A DNA stretch of 64,000 nt from Paulinella micropora (GCA_009731375.1 BJOX01000021.1:995619-1059618); one strand, 5' to 3'; positions 47,518 through 56,895 are shown, counted from the first letter of the stretch. The notes: generated from the letters alone by a model not told the origin. Translations and numbers: made by a program.

Positions 47518-47868
47518 ATGTCTTCTAGGTCTGAAGAAGCATATTGGAATGAAGAAGGAGGAGAGAATGAGAGAACCCCAATAGACCAGGAGGATAACGT
47601 TGGCCCTCTTGGGGACGGGGGAGATCTGGCAGTGCCTTCCTATGAAACAGGAGGACCAGAGGACCGACTGCTCGCCCCTGGGCGGATGGGAGAGTCGGAA
47701 GTCGAGAAGGAGAGGAGCGAGGAGGAAGCGAGGTTTGTGGCCGAATATGGCAATCTAAGTGAGAAGGAGTTTGAGGATAAAATAGGGAAGGATGAGGCCT
47801 ATAAATGGCTATTCATTCCCCCAGAAATACGATGGGGAGATCCCTTGAGAAAGGAGGATATCTGTTAA
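47518..47868 (+). CDS. Gag N-terminal ORF, ended by in-frame TAA
   Basis: The ATG has A at -3 (GACCATGT). The 116-aa product is acidic and hydrophilic (MSSRSEEAYWNEEGG...) with no recognised domain. It stops at TAA 47866-47868, but the same frame then stays open to 48264, so the stop interrupts a longer gag frame. It may be an inactivating mutation or mark a genuine short leader protein. Confidence 0.6.
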   Translation: MSSRSEEAYWNEEGGENERTPIDQEDNVGPLGDGGDLAVPSYETGGPEDRLLAPGRMGESEVEKERSEEEARFVAEYGNLSEKEFEDKIGKDEAYKWLFIPPEIRWGDPLRKEDIC

Positions 47869-48264
47869 CCCCTCCCAGAACAAGCCCTGTCTCTTGCAAA
47901 ATTCCTCAGAGACGACAGTGCACAGTTACAGGTGCAACATGTCTCATTTGGGGACAATATGTCTTTACTGGAGCTTCTCGACCTCACATGGAAAGTGTTC
48001 GAGTGTGCTATACTCTATGAGTACCAGTCTAACAAGACTGTCCTGCCATGGGATTCAAGAGCACTGGCTAGGTTGCTCGATCCTGGTCAGGATATCGAAT
48101 CAATCAAAAGAGGGGAAGGGGAGTTTAAGTCCAGGAACGTCCGAGGACAGATTAATGTCATGGATATACCCCTGAGACTTATGGAGATCAAGTTGGTGGA
48201 CTTGAATAAACTCCAACAAACCCCGATTTATGGCAGGGACCTTCACCCGGCCCTGAAAGAATAG
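47869..48264 (+). pseudogene. Gag continuation after the TAA, no start codon
   Basis: About 131 codons in the frame of the preceding ORF, with globular composition (FGDNMSLLELLDLTWKVFEC region) suggesting capsid-like helices. It ends at TAG 48262-48264. The next gag segment is in another frame, which opens at 48210, so a shift somewhere in 48210-48261 would be needed to join them. No canonical slippery heptamer in the right frame was found there. Confidence 0.6.
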
Positions 48265-48281
48265 AAGGCGAAGCTGGAGGG

Positions 48282-50024
48282 GTGACGAAGATTAAGAAGT
48301 TGCATGCGGCCTTGCAGAAGGACGACGCATGGAAGAGGTGGGCTTTCACCAAGGATCATACGATCTTGGAGGGAACGGCCGCACCCGCCCTCACCAATAA
48401 AGCGGGAGAGAAGGAGTTGGCGGAGAAGGCTCTGTTCCTTCGGAAGGCTGCCGAGCTCATGTCTTTTTTTCATTATGCTCAAGACCTGCATATCAGGGAA
48501 AGAGCAGAGGAGAAAGAAAAGAAGGAGTTGGAGGCAAAGATTGCATTGGCTAAGGCGACGGCTACGAGACAGGCACCTTCCTCTGGGCCTTTTATGTCTC
48601 CCCCTGGTTACGTCCCGTCAGCCCATACAGCCCCTCCTGCCTTTACGACTAGCTCAGCGCCTACCACTGTCATTGTCAACAATAATGACAAGAAGGACAG
48701 ACAGGCTATCATTAACGCCTTCCAAAAATATACCAAGTCCGATGCCACTGCTCTGACGCTGTTCGCAGAGACAGCGAGTCAGAAGGACACGGATGCGAAC
48801 CTTCGAGACAAGCTCCGAAGAATTGATGCTTGTATGAAGCAGCATCCAACGGACGAAACACAGGAGTATGAGGCGTTGTCCACCTTGTTGGACCCATCAA
48901 TCCTCACACAAGGATTTGATGTTGTGGAATACAAGGCGTTGCGAGCGGTAGAGGTGTCGGCTAGGAGAGCAGCCTCAGACCTGCAGTGCACGGTGCCAGT
49001 TGCCGTCCTCTTGCAATACTTTAAAACTCATGGGTATCAGCATCTGTGTACTGGTACTTTGATTGGGTTTGAGATTTTTCAAGAGGTGAACGAAGGGCTG
49101 GGCATTAGCGCGAGGTTGGCAGCGATCCTCACTGAGGTCAGCGCCAAGTACGGGCTCTTTTATAGCCGGAAGTCTATCATTTTGTACTTCCTGAGTGCTT
49201 TGTGTGCACGACACCCGAGCAAGCTCGCAAGGATCATACAGTCCTGTCCGACCTTCGCGGCGGTGAAGACGGCGGATTTTTTAGAAACGAATATATACGA
49301 GAGGGCCGTAGCGGCTGTTCAGCCGAGCGACCTGTATAGGGAGGTGCTCGAAGCGTGTTCCGACTTGGACACGGCCACCGAGTCATTCTCCAGTGCCGCG
49401 ACACAAGGGGTTGGAGGTGCTCAAGCAGCACATACAACTCGGTCGGCGGGTCACAAGAGGGGGAGAGACGAGCCGACGCCGTGCTACCGCTATTTTTCAT
49501 ATATGGCGTGTAAGAATGAGGCGAAGCATGGAGTAGGCACCTGTCCACACAGTCATGACTCTGACGATGACAGGATGCGAAATATCTTCCTGAGAGAACT
49601 CAAAGGCTCAAAAAAGGAGCAGGCCTTATACAGAGTTTACAAGAAGGAGTTGGTGGAGAGGAGGTGGAATGCAAATATGGTCGCGGACGGAGAGTTCCGG
49701 GAGGCCATCATTTCCTTCCTTGAGAAGATGAAGAGAAAGGAGGAGAAAGAAGCAGCGGGCCGACAAGCGGCGCCGACTAGAGGAGGAGAGACGAGAGGAG
49801 CGTCACGAGGGTCCCGAGGGACACCAAGAGGATGGGCACCAAGAGGTCGGGGCTATCGGGGAAGGGGAGGCCGGACCCCAGCGCGCCCTCCCAGAGGACA
49901 CGGATACTGGAATTATAGCTCCAGTTCCAGCTCCAACTACCCCCAGCAAGCTTATACCGCTGCGGAGGGGGGACGTCAAGACGAAGACACTGGCTCAGGT
50001 GAGCGTGTTGAAGTCCTAGAATGA
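48282..50024 (+). CDS. Gag, main part with CCCH finger and RG-rich tail
   Basis: 580 codons. The frame is entered without an early ATG (the first codon, GTG, is only a track start; the first Met is past residue 60), so expression probably depends on the upstream gag frame. An early coiled-coil-like Lys/Glu stretch lies near residues 70-90, then a helical globular region to about 380. C401-x8-C410-x10-C421-x3-H425 forms a CCCH-type cluster in place of the usual CCHC knuckle. Residues about 508-545 are rich in RGG, RGS and GRG, typical of RNA binding. The protein would package the element's RNA. It ends in TGA followed by CGG, with the same frame open into protease. Confidence 0.75.
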   Translation: MTKIKKLHAALQKDDAWKRWAFTKDHTILEGTAAPALTNKAGEKELAEKALFLRKAAELMSFFHYAQDLHIRERAEEKEKKELEAKIALAKATATRQAPSSGPFMSPPGYVPSAHTAPPAFTTSSAPTTVIVNNNDKKDRQAIINAFQKYTKSDATALTLFAETASQKDTDANLRDKLRRIDACMKQHPTDETQEYEALSTLLDPSILTQGFDVVEYKALRAVEVSARRAASDLQCTVPVAVLLQYFKTHGYQHLCTGTLIGFEIFQEVNEGLGISARLAAILTEVSAKYGLFYSRKSIILYFLSALCARHPSKLARIIQSCPTFAAVKTADFLETNIYERAVAAVQPSDLYREVLEACSDLDTATESFSSAATQGVGGAQAAHTTRSAGHKRGRDEPTPCYRYFSYMACKNEAKHGVGTCPHSHDSDDDRMRNIFLRELKGSKKEQALYRVYKKELVERRWNANMVADGEFREAIISFLEKMKRKEEKEAAGRQAAPTRGGETRGASRGSRGTPRGWAPRGRGYRGRGGRTPARPPRGHGYWNYSSSSSSNYPQQAYTAAEGGRQDEDTGSGERVEVLE

Positions 50025-50027
50025 CGG
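50022..50027 (+). promoter_or_regulatory. Candidate stop-codon readthrough site UGA-CGG
   Basis: Gag stops at TGA (50022-50024) followed by CGG. The reading frame then stays open without another stop through 50100 into protease. UGA-CGG is the known leaky context of several plant-virus readthrough proteins. The next 40 nt are purine-rich; a strong 3' hairpin is not obvious. Confidence 0.55.
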
Positions 50028-50099
50028 GAGGAAAAGAGGGAGGAGGAGAAGAGAAAGAAGGAGATAAAAACTGTTCTTTTTAATCCGACAGTCACAGTT

Positions 50100-52040
50100 A
50101 TGCCTACTGTTGCTGAACAGGATACGAACGGTTCCGTTCCTCCTAGACGTGAAGTTGAAGGCACACAGCCTCACAAGCCTCAAGGTAAGCATTTGCTAGT
50201 TCATCCTTCGAGAGCTAATATGATAAATGATGCGAATAGGAAGGCGAAGAAGGCGATGGAGGAGAGGAAGCCGCAACTGAAGGCTAGGTCTCCGCCTACG
50301 AAGAAGCAGCGGACCGTTCCCCCGCCAAAGGACGCAACCGTCTCTACGGTAGACAAGTGTACATCTAGTGTACCGGACTCTGTCAAGCGGACACTTGAGA
50401 TACCGGAAGCCCCGGAGACTCAAGAAGTTAAGTTGGAGGAAAAGAGGGAAGAACGGAAGGAGGACAAGGAACTTGAGCTTAGACTCAAAACCCTAGAACA
50501 AAAAATTCATGTGCTAGCGGCTAGTATACATAGACCGGACGCGCTATGCTACACTGACATCTTTTGTGAAACTTTACAAACCACGTTAAAAGTTGGTAAT
50601 GATACGATGGCGAATATTAATAGTGTCGGCCAGAAGTTTTTGAATAGTCACCGGACATGGGTTGACAAAAATATTAGAAAAACAAAGGGGACCCTAAAAG
50701 GGGTAGGCAGCCGTACGGAAATTACGGGCATCGTCACATTAATTTTCAAATTGAAATCCGGTCGAGTATATCGTGCGGACCTCTATGTTGTCCCCGATTA
50801 CCACGGTTCAATCCTGCTGTCGTATGACCAATTGGCTACGATGGGGGCAGTGATCGATTGCGCCGCACGGCGAGTAATTTATGGAGTGAAGAATGGAGAG
50901 AAGGAGGATATTAATCCGATGACTGCTACTGACTCATACGAGGCTTTTGAGCTGAGTCTAGCAACGGAGAGAAAAAGGTTGGCCTCCGTACATGAGGCAA
51001 CTGAAGCCTATGTGTACCCCTATGTCACAGTGCCGGACGAACTGTCCTGGACCGACAATTGGGAGACGGAGATGCAGGCGCATACGGGTACGATTCCCGC
51101 ATGGGACAAAAAGTCTATTGATGACTTAATCGTAGCGCGTAATGAGGAGATAATATGTGTTGCGAAACAGTGCCCGTCGTTGGCCAGATTCGCAGAAGGT
51201 GGTGGGGCAGATGTCCATATTACTAATGGCTACTGTTACCTCGCGAAGGTGTCAGATGAGAAGAGAGAGGCGTTCGTGCCAAGGAGGAAGGGGCGTATCC
51301 CCGATACTCCAGAGGATGACATTAAAACTTTTATCACGAACTTTTGGGGCGATGTGCCTACCTGGCTGCGCTCATTAACTGAAGTGAAAAAGTGTCTACG
51401 GACTCTATTTGAGAGTAACAAGCCGTATACTGTCATTCTGCCGTACAATGAGAAGGCGATATGGGCACAGGAGATAAGGGATCGGCTTATTGATCATCCT
51501 ATACCGGTTTCCTCTCGCAAGCAACAGTTAGTGGTGGCTTGTCGACTCGGGTCTCGGGAGCAGAGCAGTGCATACAAGCGGAAGCTCAGAGCCCAGGACA
51601 AGTTGAAATTGATACCTCAAGCTTTCACATGCTTTGATGGTTTCTACACCCGTAAGGCTCCGATACAATACGCGAACCTTATTGATATGCTTGTCGGAAT
51701 TGGCCATGATGATAAGCCGGACACAGTCACGTATGAAAGAACGGGACTAGACGATTTGTCGGAGGAGGATATGAGTTTGGAGGAGGACTTAGCGCCCCTC
51801 AAAGAACATAAGAAAATGTCGGAGGAAGATTTCCAAGCGGCGGAGCGGAAAATTTTAGAAGAAGGAGTGGGTACGGAGAGAGAGAAGGAGCTTCTCAAAG
51901 CTAAGATGGAGGCGTACAGAGAAATTGTCGACCCTCCTCGGGCAGGTGGTGTAAAGTCGAAGGACTTCCCTGCTGTCATTTACAAGATATCGGGTGCGGA
52001 GCCATCCGGCACCACGGAGGGCAAATTTGAGCATACATGA
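50100..52040 (+). CDS. Protease region of pol (retropepsin-like), 646 aa
   Basis: In frame with gag after its TGA; ATG 50100 is the first Met but may not be used. Residues 1-160 are basic and Pro/Lys-rich with a Glu/Lys coiled-coil-like stretch (about 105-135). The retropepsin-like domain is at about 155-260: D168-T169-M170-A171 occupies the active-site position, normally D-(T/S)-G-A, and ILLSYDQL near 238 matches the second conserved motif. After that lie about 380 residues leading to the RT start, acidic at 540-600. It would cleave the polyprotein. The M in place of G may impair activity. The frame overlaps the next ORF by 47 nt. Confidence 0.75.
   Translation: MPTVAEQDTNGSVPPRREVEGTQPHKPQGKHLLVHPSRANMINDANRKAKKAMEERKPQLKARSPPTKKQRTVPPPKDATVSTVDKCTSSVPDSVKRTLEIPEAPETQEVKLEEKREERKEDKELELRLKTLEQKIHVLAASIHRPDALCYTDIFCETLQTTLKVGNDTMANINSVGQKFLNSHRTWVDKNIRKTKGTLKGVGSRTEITGIVTLIFKLKSGRVYRADLYVVPDYHGSILLSYDQLATMGAVIDCAARRVIYGVKNGEKEDINPMTATDSYEAFELSLATERKRLASVHEATEAYVYPYVTVPDELSWTDNWETEMQAHTGTIPAWDKKSIDDLIVARNEEIICVAKQCPSLARFAEGGGADVHITNGYCYLAKVSDEKREAFVPRRKGRIPDTPEDDIKTFITNFWGDVPTWLRSLTEVKKCLRTLFESNKPYTVILPYNEKAIWAQEIRDRLIDHPIPVSSRKQQLVVACRLGSREQSSAYKRKLRAQDKLKLIPQAFTCFDGFYTRKAPIQYANLIDMLVGIGHDDKPDTVTYERTGLDDLSEEDMSLEEDLAPLKEHKKMSEEDFQAAERKILEEGVGTEREKELLKAKMEAYREIVDPPRAGGVKSKDFPAVIYKISGAEPSGTTEGKFEHT
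51994..52040 (+). promoter_or_regulatory. Protease-RT overlap, candidate +1 frameshift region
   Basis: The protease frame ends at TGA 52038-52040, and the RT frame is one base ahead and has no early ATG. A P-A-P-R-R stretch typical of the region just before RT is in the downstream frame from about 52000, so the shift should occur near GGT-GCG-GAG-C (about 51991-52000). Yeast Ty3 shifts +1 at GCG-AGU-U. A one-base deletion in this copy is the plain alternative. Confidence 0.5.
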
Positions 52041-55000
52041 GGCGAAGATAGCGGAGGAGAATGTAAGGCAGTTGCTCAATGAGGACTTTATTGAGAGATC
52101 TACATCTCCAATTGTCTCTCAACCGAAAATCGTCCCTAAGCCAGGAGGAGAATGGCGTTTGACGATCAATTATGCCCGTGTGAATAAGGTGCTAGAGGAA
52201 GAGAGAAATCCTCTGCCGACCTTAGAAGAGGGCAGAAGAGTGCTGCGGAATGCTAAATTCTATTCGGTCATCGACCTTAAGAACGGCTTCTGGCAGATAC
52301 CACTGGACGAGAAATCCAGATGGCTGACTGCATTCGTTGTGGGTATGGAAATATACCAGTGGAAGGTGCTTCCAATGGGACTCAAACAGGCCCCGGGGCT
52401 CTTTCAGAAGGCGATGCAGAAGATGTTGAGCGGTCAATATGACGACCAGTCGGAGGATGGTTTTATGAGAAGGAGAGGACAGAAGGCGGGAGAATATGCA
52501 TTTTGTTACATCGATGACATCATCGTATACTCTAACACAATGGAAGAGCATATCGATCACTTGTCAGATGTCTTCAGGCGCATCGGAGCATTTGGCCTGA
52601 AATGCAACCTAAAGAAATGTCAGCTTGCCAGGACAAGTGTGACGTATTTGGGTTACGAGATTTCTCATAATAGGGTCTCGATATCGCGCGAGAAGAGGGA
52701 GGAGATCATGAGTAGACAGTTGCCAAAGAATCGCACAGAGTTACACTCTTTTCTTGCGATGGCACAGTACTACAGCCAGTTCATACCCGATTGGGGTGCA
52801 ACTCGGGCTAAGCTGGAGAAGATGATTGATTTTGGAGACTTTGAGAAGTGGGATGAGGAGGCTTTGCAGGCGTTTAATACGCTCAAAGATCTCATTTACA
52901 AAGATCCCAAGGACGGCGGATTAGTACTTATGATGCCCGACTTTACGAAGCCGTTCGTAGTCGACACGGATGCATCTAAGTTTGCGATTGGCGCGGTGCT
53001 GCAACAGGAAGATGAGGAGAAAAAGTTGCGCCCGATCATGTTTATTAGTAGAAAGCTGTGTGCGGCGGAGCGAAATTACTGCACGCGACAGAGAGAGGCG
53101 TTGGCAGTAGTATGGGCTCTCAAGAGGCTCAGAGAATATCTATGGGGAGGACCTCTATTCACGGTTAGGACCGATCATCACAACCTTCTTTGGTTGATGA
53201 ATCATGAACAAACCGGCCGTTTGGCGCGGTGGCAAGCTTTCTTGTCATGTTTCAATTTCACGATGGTCTATTTACCGGGAAAGCGAAACGTAGTCGCTGA
53301 TAGCCTTTCTAGGCTAGAGTTTCAGTCGGAGGTGTCGGCTCTCGTATCATCAGTGGAAATGATAGATCTGTCCACGGACAAGGTGTACGAGGTAAGCCAC
53401 ATAGAGGCGATGCAGATGGCAAGAGGCGTTCGATATGACCGCACGGGTCTACGATATAGTCCTCAAGGCCCGGATCATGGCATATGCTGTGAGGCGCATG
53501 TTCTCGAAGACGCTGAGTGGTCTTATGAGGCATACGAGAATGCGAAGGCGAATATAAAAGAGGAGGAGGAGACGACTGAGGTCTATACTGAACCTCCACA
53601 GGAAAATCGAAGCGAGCTTGATGAAGACCCGGAGAGGGTAGGAGTAAGGTTGGAGGACGGTACTATCCATATCGCCTCGCCTACCGCATGGAGGCAGCAG
53701 CAGGCGACGGATCCGGAGTTCAAGGAGCTCATAACGTTATACAAGAACCCTAATGAGCTTAAAAAGACTCCGCAGATCAAAGATCAAATGAAGGAGATGG
53801 CGTGGAGAGATGGGCTATTGTGGTACAAGGGCCAGCATGGCAAATTTGCATCACAGCCTGACAAATGGACTCTCTGGGTACCGGAGAAGTTGAGGCGCTT
53901 CATATATGTTGCAGCCCATAACTGCCCCTTACTGGCACATCCGGGTCGACAAAGAACTCATTGGTTCATAGCGAGGCGATTTTGGTGTAAAGGAATGAAG
54001 GAGGAGATAGACAGAGAAGTAGACGCATGTATCCCATGCAAAACCCCAAAGACACCGTTGAAGGCGAATTTCGGCCTGATCGGTACATTCCCGTTACACG
54101 CCGGGATGTTTGAATTCTTACACATCGATCATGTGGGACATTTCCCCGAATCGGCCGAAGGGTACAAATACCTTCTTACTGCGATACATCGAGCCACCAA
54201 TTATGTCTGGGTTGTTCCTGTTAAGGACGTTACAGGCAAGACAACTGCGGAGGCTCTGATCGACAGGATCGTCTCGCAGATCGGAGTGCCTAGAAAGATA
54301 TGTTCTGATCGAGGTTCTGACTTTAATAATGAAGTCATCGACAGACTATCTAAGTACTACGGGATGAAATGGCAATATGTTACTGCCTATAACCCGAGAG
54401 CGAATGGCAAGATCGAGCGGGTACATAGACCTCTCAAAGCCTCGCTTAAGATGTACTGTATGAAGAAGGAGAATCAGAGAGCCTGGGTGGAGGCAGCACC
54501 TTCATTTGCCTTTGCAATGAACTGTCTACCCTCATCGGCATTAGGAGGAGCCAGGAGCTCAGTCTCGCCATATCAATTGGTTTACGGCCGAGAGCCTAAT
54601 ATCCCAACCTCGCTTCTGCATCCAAAGGACACTTGGGCAGATGAGGATGAGTTGTTCGGGATGAGGCTAAGAGCGAAGATGGAGGCGGAGCAAATAGTTG
54701 CGGCGCATAGGGAGGCGGAGCGCAGAAAGACTGATGCACAAGGAGTGCGACAAGCGCACTTAGATCAAGTCCGTTTCCGGGTTGGGGATATTGTACTCCT
54801 GTACCATCCTCAAGTACCCAAGGGGGTTAGCTCTAAGCTGTTTACCCACTGGAAAGGACCATACCAGATTATGGAGCAGATGGGACCTCTGAACTATAAG
54901 ATCAGGGGTAGAGGGAAGGTGCAAATTGTGAATGTTCGAAGGCTGATCAAATATGACCCCTTCTTACTCGAGGATGAATCCGTTGAGGAGGCGTTGAAAC

Positions 55001-55845
55001 GGATGAAGGAGGATTTCAAAGAGGTACCGCCTATCAGTAAGGAGGATACCTTAGAGGAGGAGAATGCCTATCGGGCACCTGTCTCGGAGAAGGAGGAGAC
55101 CGAGAAGGAGAGCAAGGAAGACTCAAACCGCAAAAGCGCGGCGGGGACTCAGTCTAAGGCCCCCATAGTCCGCGGCGGTACAAAGGAGAAATTAACGGAG
55201 GCGCAAAGGAGGAGAGCGCAAAATGACCTTATCTTCGACCAACCGAGGAAGGTGGCGAGATCAACGCGAGCGACGGATGTCCATGGAGGAGGAGAAGAGA
55301 AGGACATAAACCCAAACGCGGGTAATGTGGACATTCGACATGCGCGATGGAAGGAAGGCGAGGCGATTGCGACCATCAAGTGGGTCCGAGACGCTTTTTA
55401 TCTGTTGAGACCGGCAGAATTTCATGTTGCCGATGACACTCTCTCAGATCTTTATCTCATGCGAGCTGTGGCGGTCCCGCAGACTACACGGGCAGCGCGG
55501 ACATCGAAGAGATCCTCAGCAGCAAAAACGATACAACCGGTACTCCATTTCTGGAGAAGCATGGACCCGGTTGAGAATCCAAAAGCTAGACAATACTTAC
55601 CGGTATACAAAGACGCGAAAGATCTCGAGACTTGGGATGATACTATTACCCCTCGAGACAAAGACCACACTGCGTGGACTATTCAGTCACTGCCTAGGGG
55701 AGTGCTTGACATTCCTTTTGACTTATCATTGGGCGCCATCCCTAACAAAATATGGGACATTCTTGAGGAGTCAAAGTTTGACTTGACTTTTGTTGGCGGC
55801 CCGCCACCTGGCAAAGGGGTTCGCGCAAGGCGACGAAGGCAGTAA
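51994..55845 (+). CDS. Pol: reverse transcriptase, RNase H, integrase and C-terminal tail
   Basis: 1283 codons, no early ATG, so made as a fusion with the protease frame. RT lies at about 30-230 (DLKNGFWQIPL; Y172-I-D-D175). RNase H lies at about 315-440 (D324-T-D326-AS; TDHHNLLWL; PGKRNVVADSLSR). The integrase zinc region has H642, H649, C679 and C682. The catalytic core has D712, D772 and E808, with 35 residues between the last two, the D,D(35)E spacing. A GPY/F-type module begins at W953-K-G-P-Y957. Then comes an unusual tail of about 290 residues with no chromodomain I can recognise. The enzymes copy the RNA to DNA and insert it. It ends in TAA. All catalytic residues are intact. Confidence 0.93.
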   Translation: MRSHPAPRRANLSIHEAKIAEENVRQLLNEDFIERSTSPIVSQPKIVPKPGGEWRLTINYARVNKVLEEERNPLPTLEEGRRVLRNAKFYSVIDLKNGFWQIPLDEKSRWLTAFVVGMEIYQWKVLPMGLKQAPGLFQKAMQKMLSGQYDDQSEDGFMRRRGQKAGEYAFCYIDDIIVYSNTMEEHIDHLSDVFRRIGAFGLKCNLKKCQLARTSVTYLGYEISHNRVSISREKREEIMSRQLPKNRTELHSFLAMAQYYSQFIPDWGATRAKLEKMIDFGDFEKWDEEALQAFNTLKDLIYKDPKDGGLVLMMPDFTKPFVVDTDASKFAIGAVLQQEDEEKKLRPIMFISRKLCAAERNYCTRQREALAVVWALKRLREYLWGGPLFTVRTDHHNLLWLMNHEQTGRLARWQAFLSCFNFTMVYLPGKRNVVADSLSRLEFQSEVSALVSSVEMIDLSTDKVYEVSHIEAMQMARGVRYDRTGLRYSPQGPDHGICCEAHVLEDAEWSYEAYENAKANIKEEEETTEVYTEPPQENRSELDEDPERVGVRLEDGTIHIASPTAWRQQQATDPEFKELITLYKNPNELKKTPQIKDQMKEMAWRDGLLWYKGQHGKFASQPDKWTLWVPEKLRRFIYVAAHNCPLLAHPGRQRTHWFIARRFWCKGMKEEIDREVDACIPCKTPKTPLKANFGLIGTFPLHAGMFEFLHIDHVGHFPESAEGYKYLLTAIHRATNYVWVVPVKDVTGKTTAEALIDRIVSQIGVPRKICSDRGSDFNNEVIDRLSKYYGMKWQYVTAYNPRANGKIERVHRPLKASLKMYCMKKENQRAWVEAAPSFAFAMNCLPSSALGGARSSVSPYQLVYGREPNIPTSLLHPKDTWADEDELFGMRLRAKMEAEQIVAAHREAERRKTDAQGVRQAHLDQVRFRVGDIVLLYHPQVPKGVSSKLFTHWKGPYQIMEQMGPLNYKIRGRGKVQIVNVRRLIKYDPFLLEDESVEEALKRMKEDFKEVPPISKEDTLEEENAYRAPVSEKEETEKESKEDSNRKSAAGTQSKAPIVRGGTKEKLTEAQRRRAQNDLIFDQPRKVARSTRATDVHGGGEEKDINPNAGNVDIRHARWKEGEAIATIKWVRDAFYLLRPAEFHVADDTLSDLYLMRAVAVPQTTRAARTSKRSSAAKTIQPVLHFWRSMDPVENPKARQYLPVYKDAKDLETWDDTITPRDKDHTAWTIQSLPRGVLDIPFDLSLGAIPNKIWDILEESKFDLTFVGGPPPGKGVRARRRRQ

Positions 55846-56630
55846 GTGACATTTTTTTCTTTTATCACGCGTCGGACATTGAAAGCTGCATGTGGATTAA
55901 TCTCATAGTGCCCATGTCAGATCATGTCTTATTAAAATATTTTTATACCATTGTTGTTACTTGGCATTTTTATCGCAACATATGAGTGCGAAGGTCAATC
56001 GGCAAATGGATACGACACCGTAGAAGGGGATCGCTTGTGAGTTTAGCGATGGTGTTCCTGGTACGACCCTGCTTCAAGTATCCAGGGTGATGTTCTCAAT
56101 AAATGTTCTCATAGTAGACATATTAAATATTTTTTTCTTTGGATATACTTAATATCGTCATACCAGCACGGTCCGTCTCTACTTGTGTCGGTTTATCGCA
56201 TGGTCGGGTTCACTCACACCGGCTTTGGATATAGTTATTAGGACTGGCCCCCTAGTACTATATTAAGGTAACTGATTGAAAACAAGGGTATGTTATTAAA
56301 AGACAATGTATTTACTGATCGGAAGTGTTTTTAGAGAAGGAGAAAAAATTATAATGCTGCTTTTATTTTAATAGTAATACTATTTGTTCTTGACATACTG
56401 CCTCAGAATTAAGTTACGGGGGGACAACGAGTGTGGAAGGAGGAGTTTTTTATTTATTTACAAAAAATGAGGCTAGAGATTTACAGTTGACGCGTGTCTG
56501 GTGTATGCGTTTTATTTATCCACTGCACCGTCTATCCGTGGGTTAATGCACTTAGTTGCAACACCCCGTAGCGTTTGTGCAGAAAGAAATCAGCAGCTAT
56601 ATGACGAAAATATTGCATATTTCCGTTATA
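55846..56630 (+). other. LTR-element 3' non-coding region
   Basis: About 800 bp between pol and the polypurine tract with no open frame of note. No envelope-like ORF is present. Confidence 0.75.
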
Positions 56631-56643
56631 AAAACGGGAAGGG
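56631..56643 (+). promoter_or_regulatory. Candidate polypurine tract
   Basis: AAAACGGGAAGGG ends three bases before the 3' LTR and would prime plus-strand DNA synthesis. A single C interrupts it. A much longer purine run at 50025-50064 could act as a second, central tract. Confidence 0.6.
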
Positions 56644-56646
56644 TAC

Positions 56647-56895
56647 TGTAGGCATCACCCCCCGGATAGCCGGTAAAAAGTACTCTTTTTCTGGTGTCAG
56701 GTGCACCTAGTTTTTTTCCCAGTATTTCAATATCGTTTGGCCGGATTTGACCTAATGCAATTTTAACCGTGGTCTGTGGCCGCTTCCTTTTTCGGCTTCA
56801 CTGAGCTAATATAACGAGACATCATTCTCCTTTGGGGGATTTATGTCTGGTTGTATTACCGACTTTTTTTCGCGCTATCTTCAGGGATTGTAACA
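56647..56895 (+). repeat. 3' LTR (249 bp)
   Basis: Same ends as the 5' LTR (TGTAGGCATC to TTGTAACA), with three substitutions and one extra T. Confidence 0.93.

Larger units (their letters stand above)
46508..56895 (+). mobile_element. Ty3/gypsy-type LTR retrotransposon, 10.4 kb
   Basis: It has two near-identical LTRs starting TGTAGGCATC and ending TTGTAACA, TAAT duplications, a candidate primer site, gag, protease, then RT-RNase H-integrase, and a polypurine tract before the 3' LTR. The order protease-RT-RNase H-integrase places it in Ty3/gypsy (Metaviridae). The LTRs differ by three substitutions and one T insertion, so insertion was fairly recent. The reading frame is divided by an in-frame TAA and a frame change in gag, a UGA at gag-pro and a +1 overlap at pro-RT. 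The last two could be programmed recoding; the first two look like damage. Confidence 0.93.

Noticed and set aside
48210-48261. Programmed -1 frameshift in gag (A-AAC-CCC near 48216)
   Set aside because: The heptamer is in phase with the downstream frame, not the upstream one, so it could not move ribosomes in the needed direction.
47860-50030. An alternative genetic code in which TAA or TGA is sense
   Set aside because: Pol ends cleanly at TAA and the LINE ORF at TGA, both at plausible protein ends; damage and recoding explain the gag and pro stops better. One element is too little evidence.
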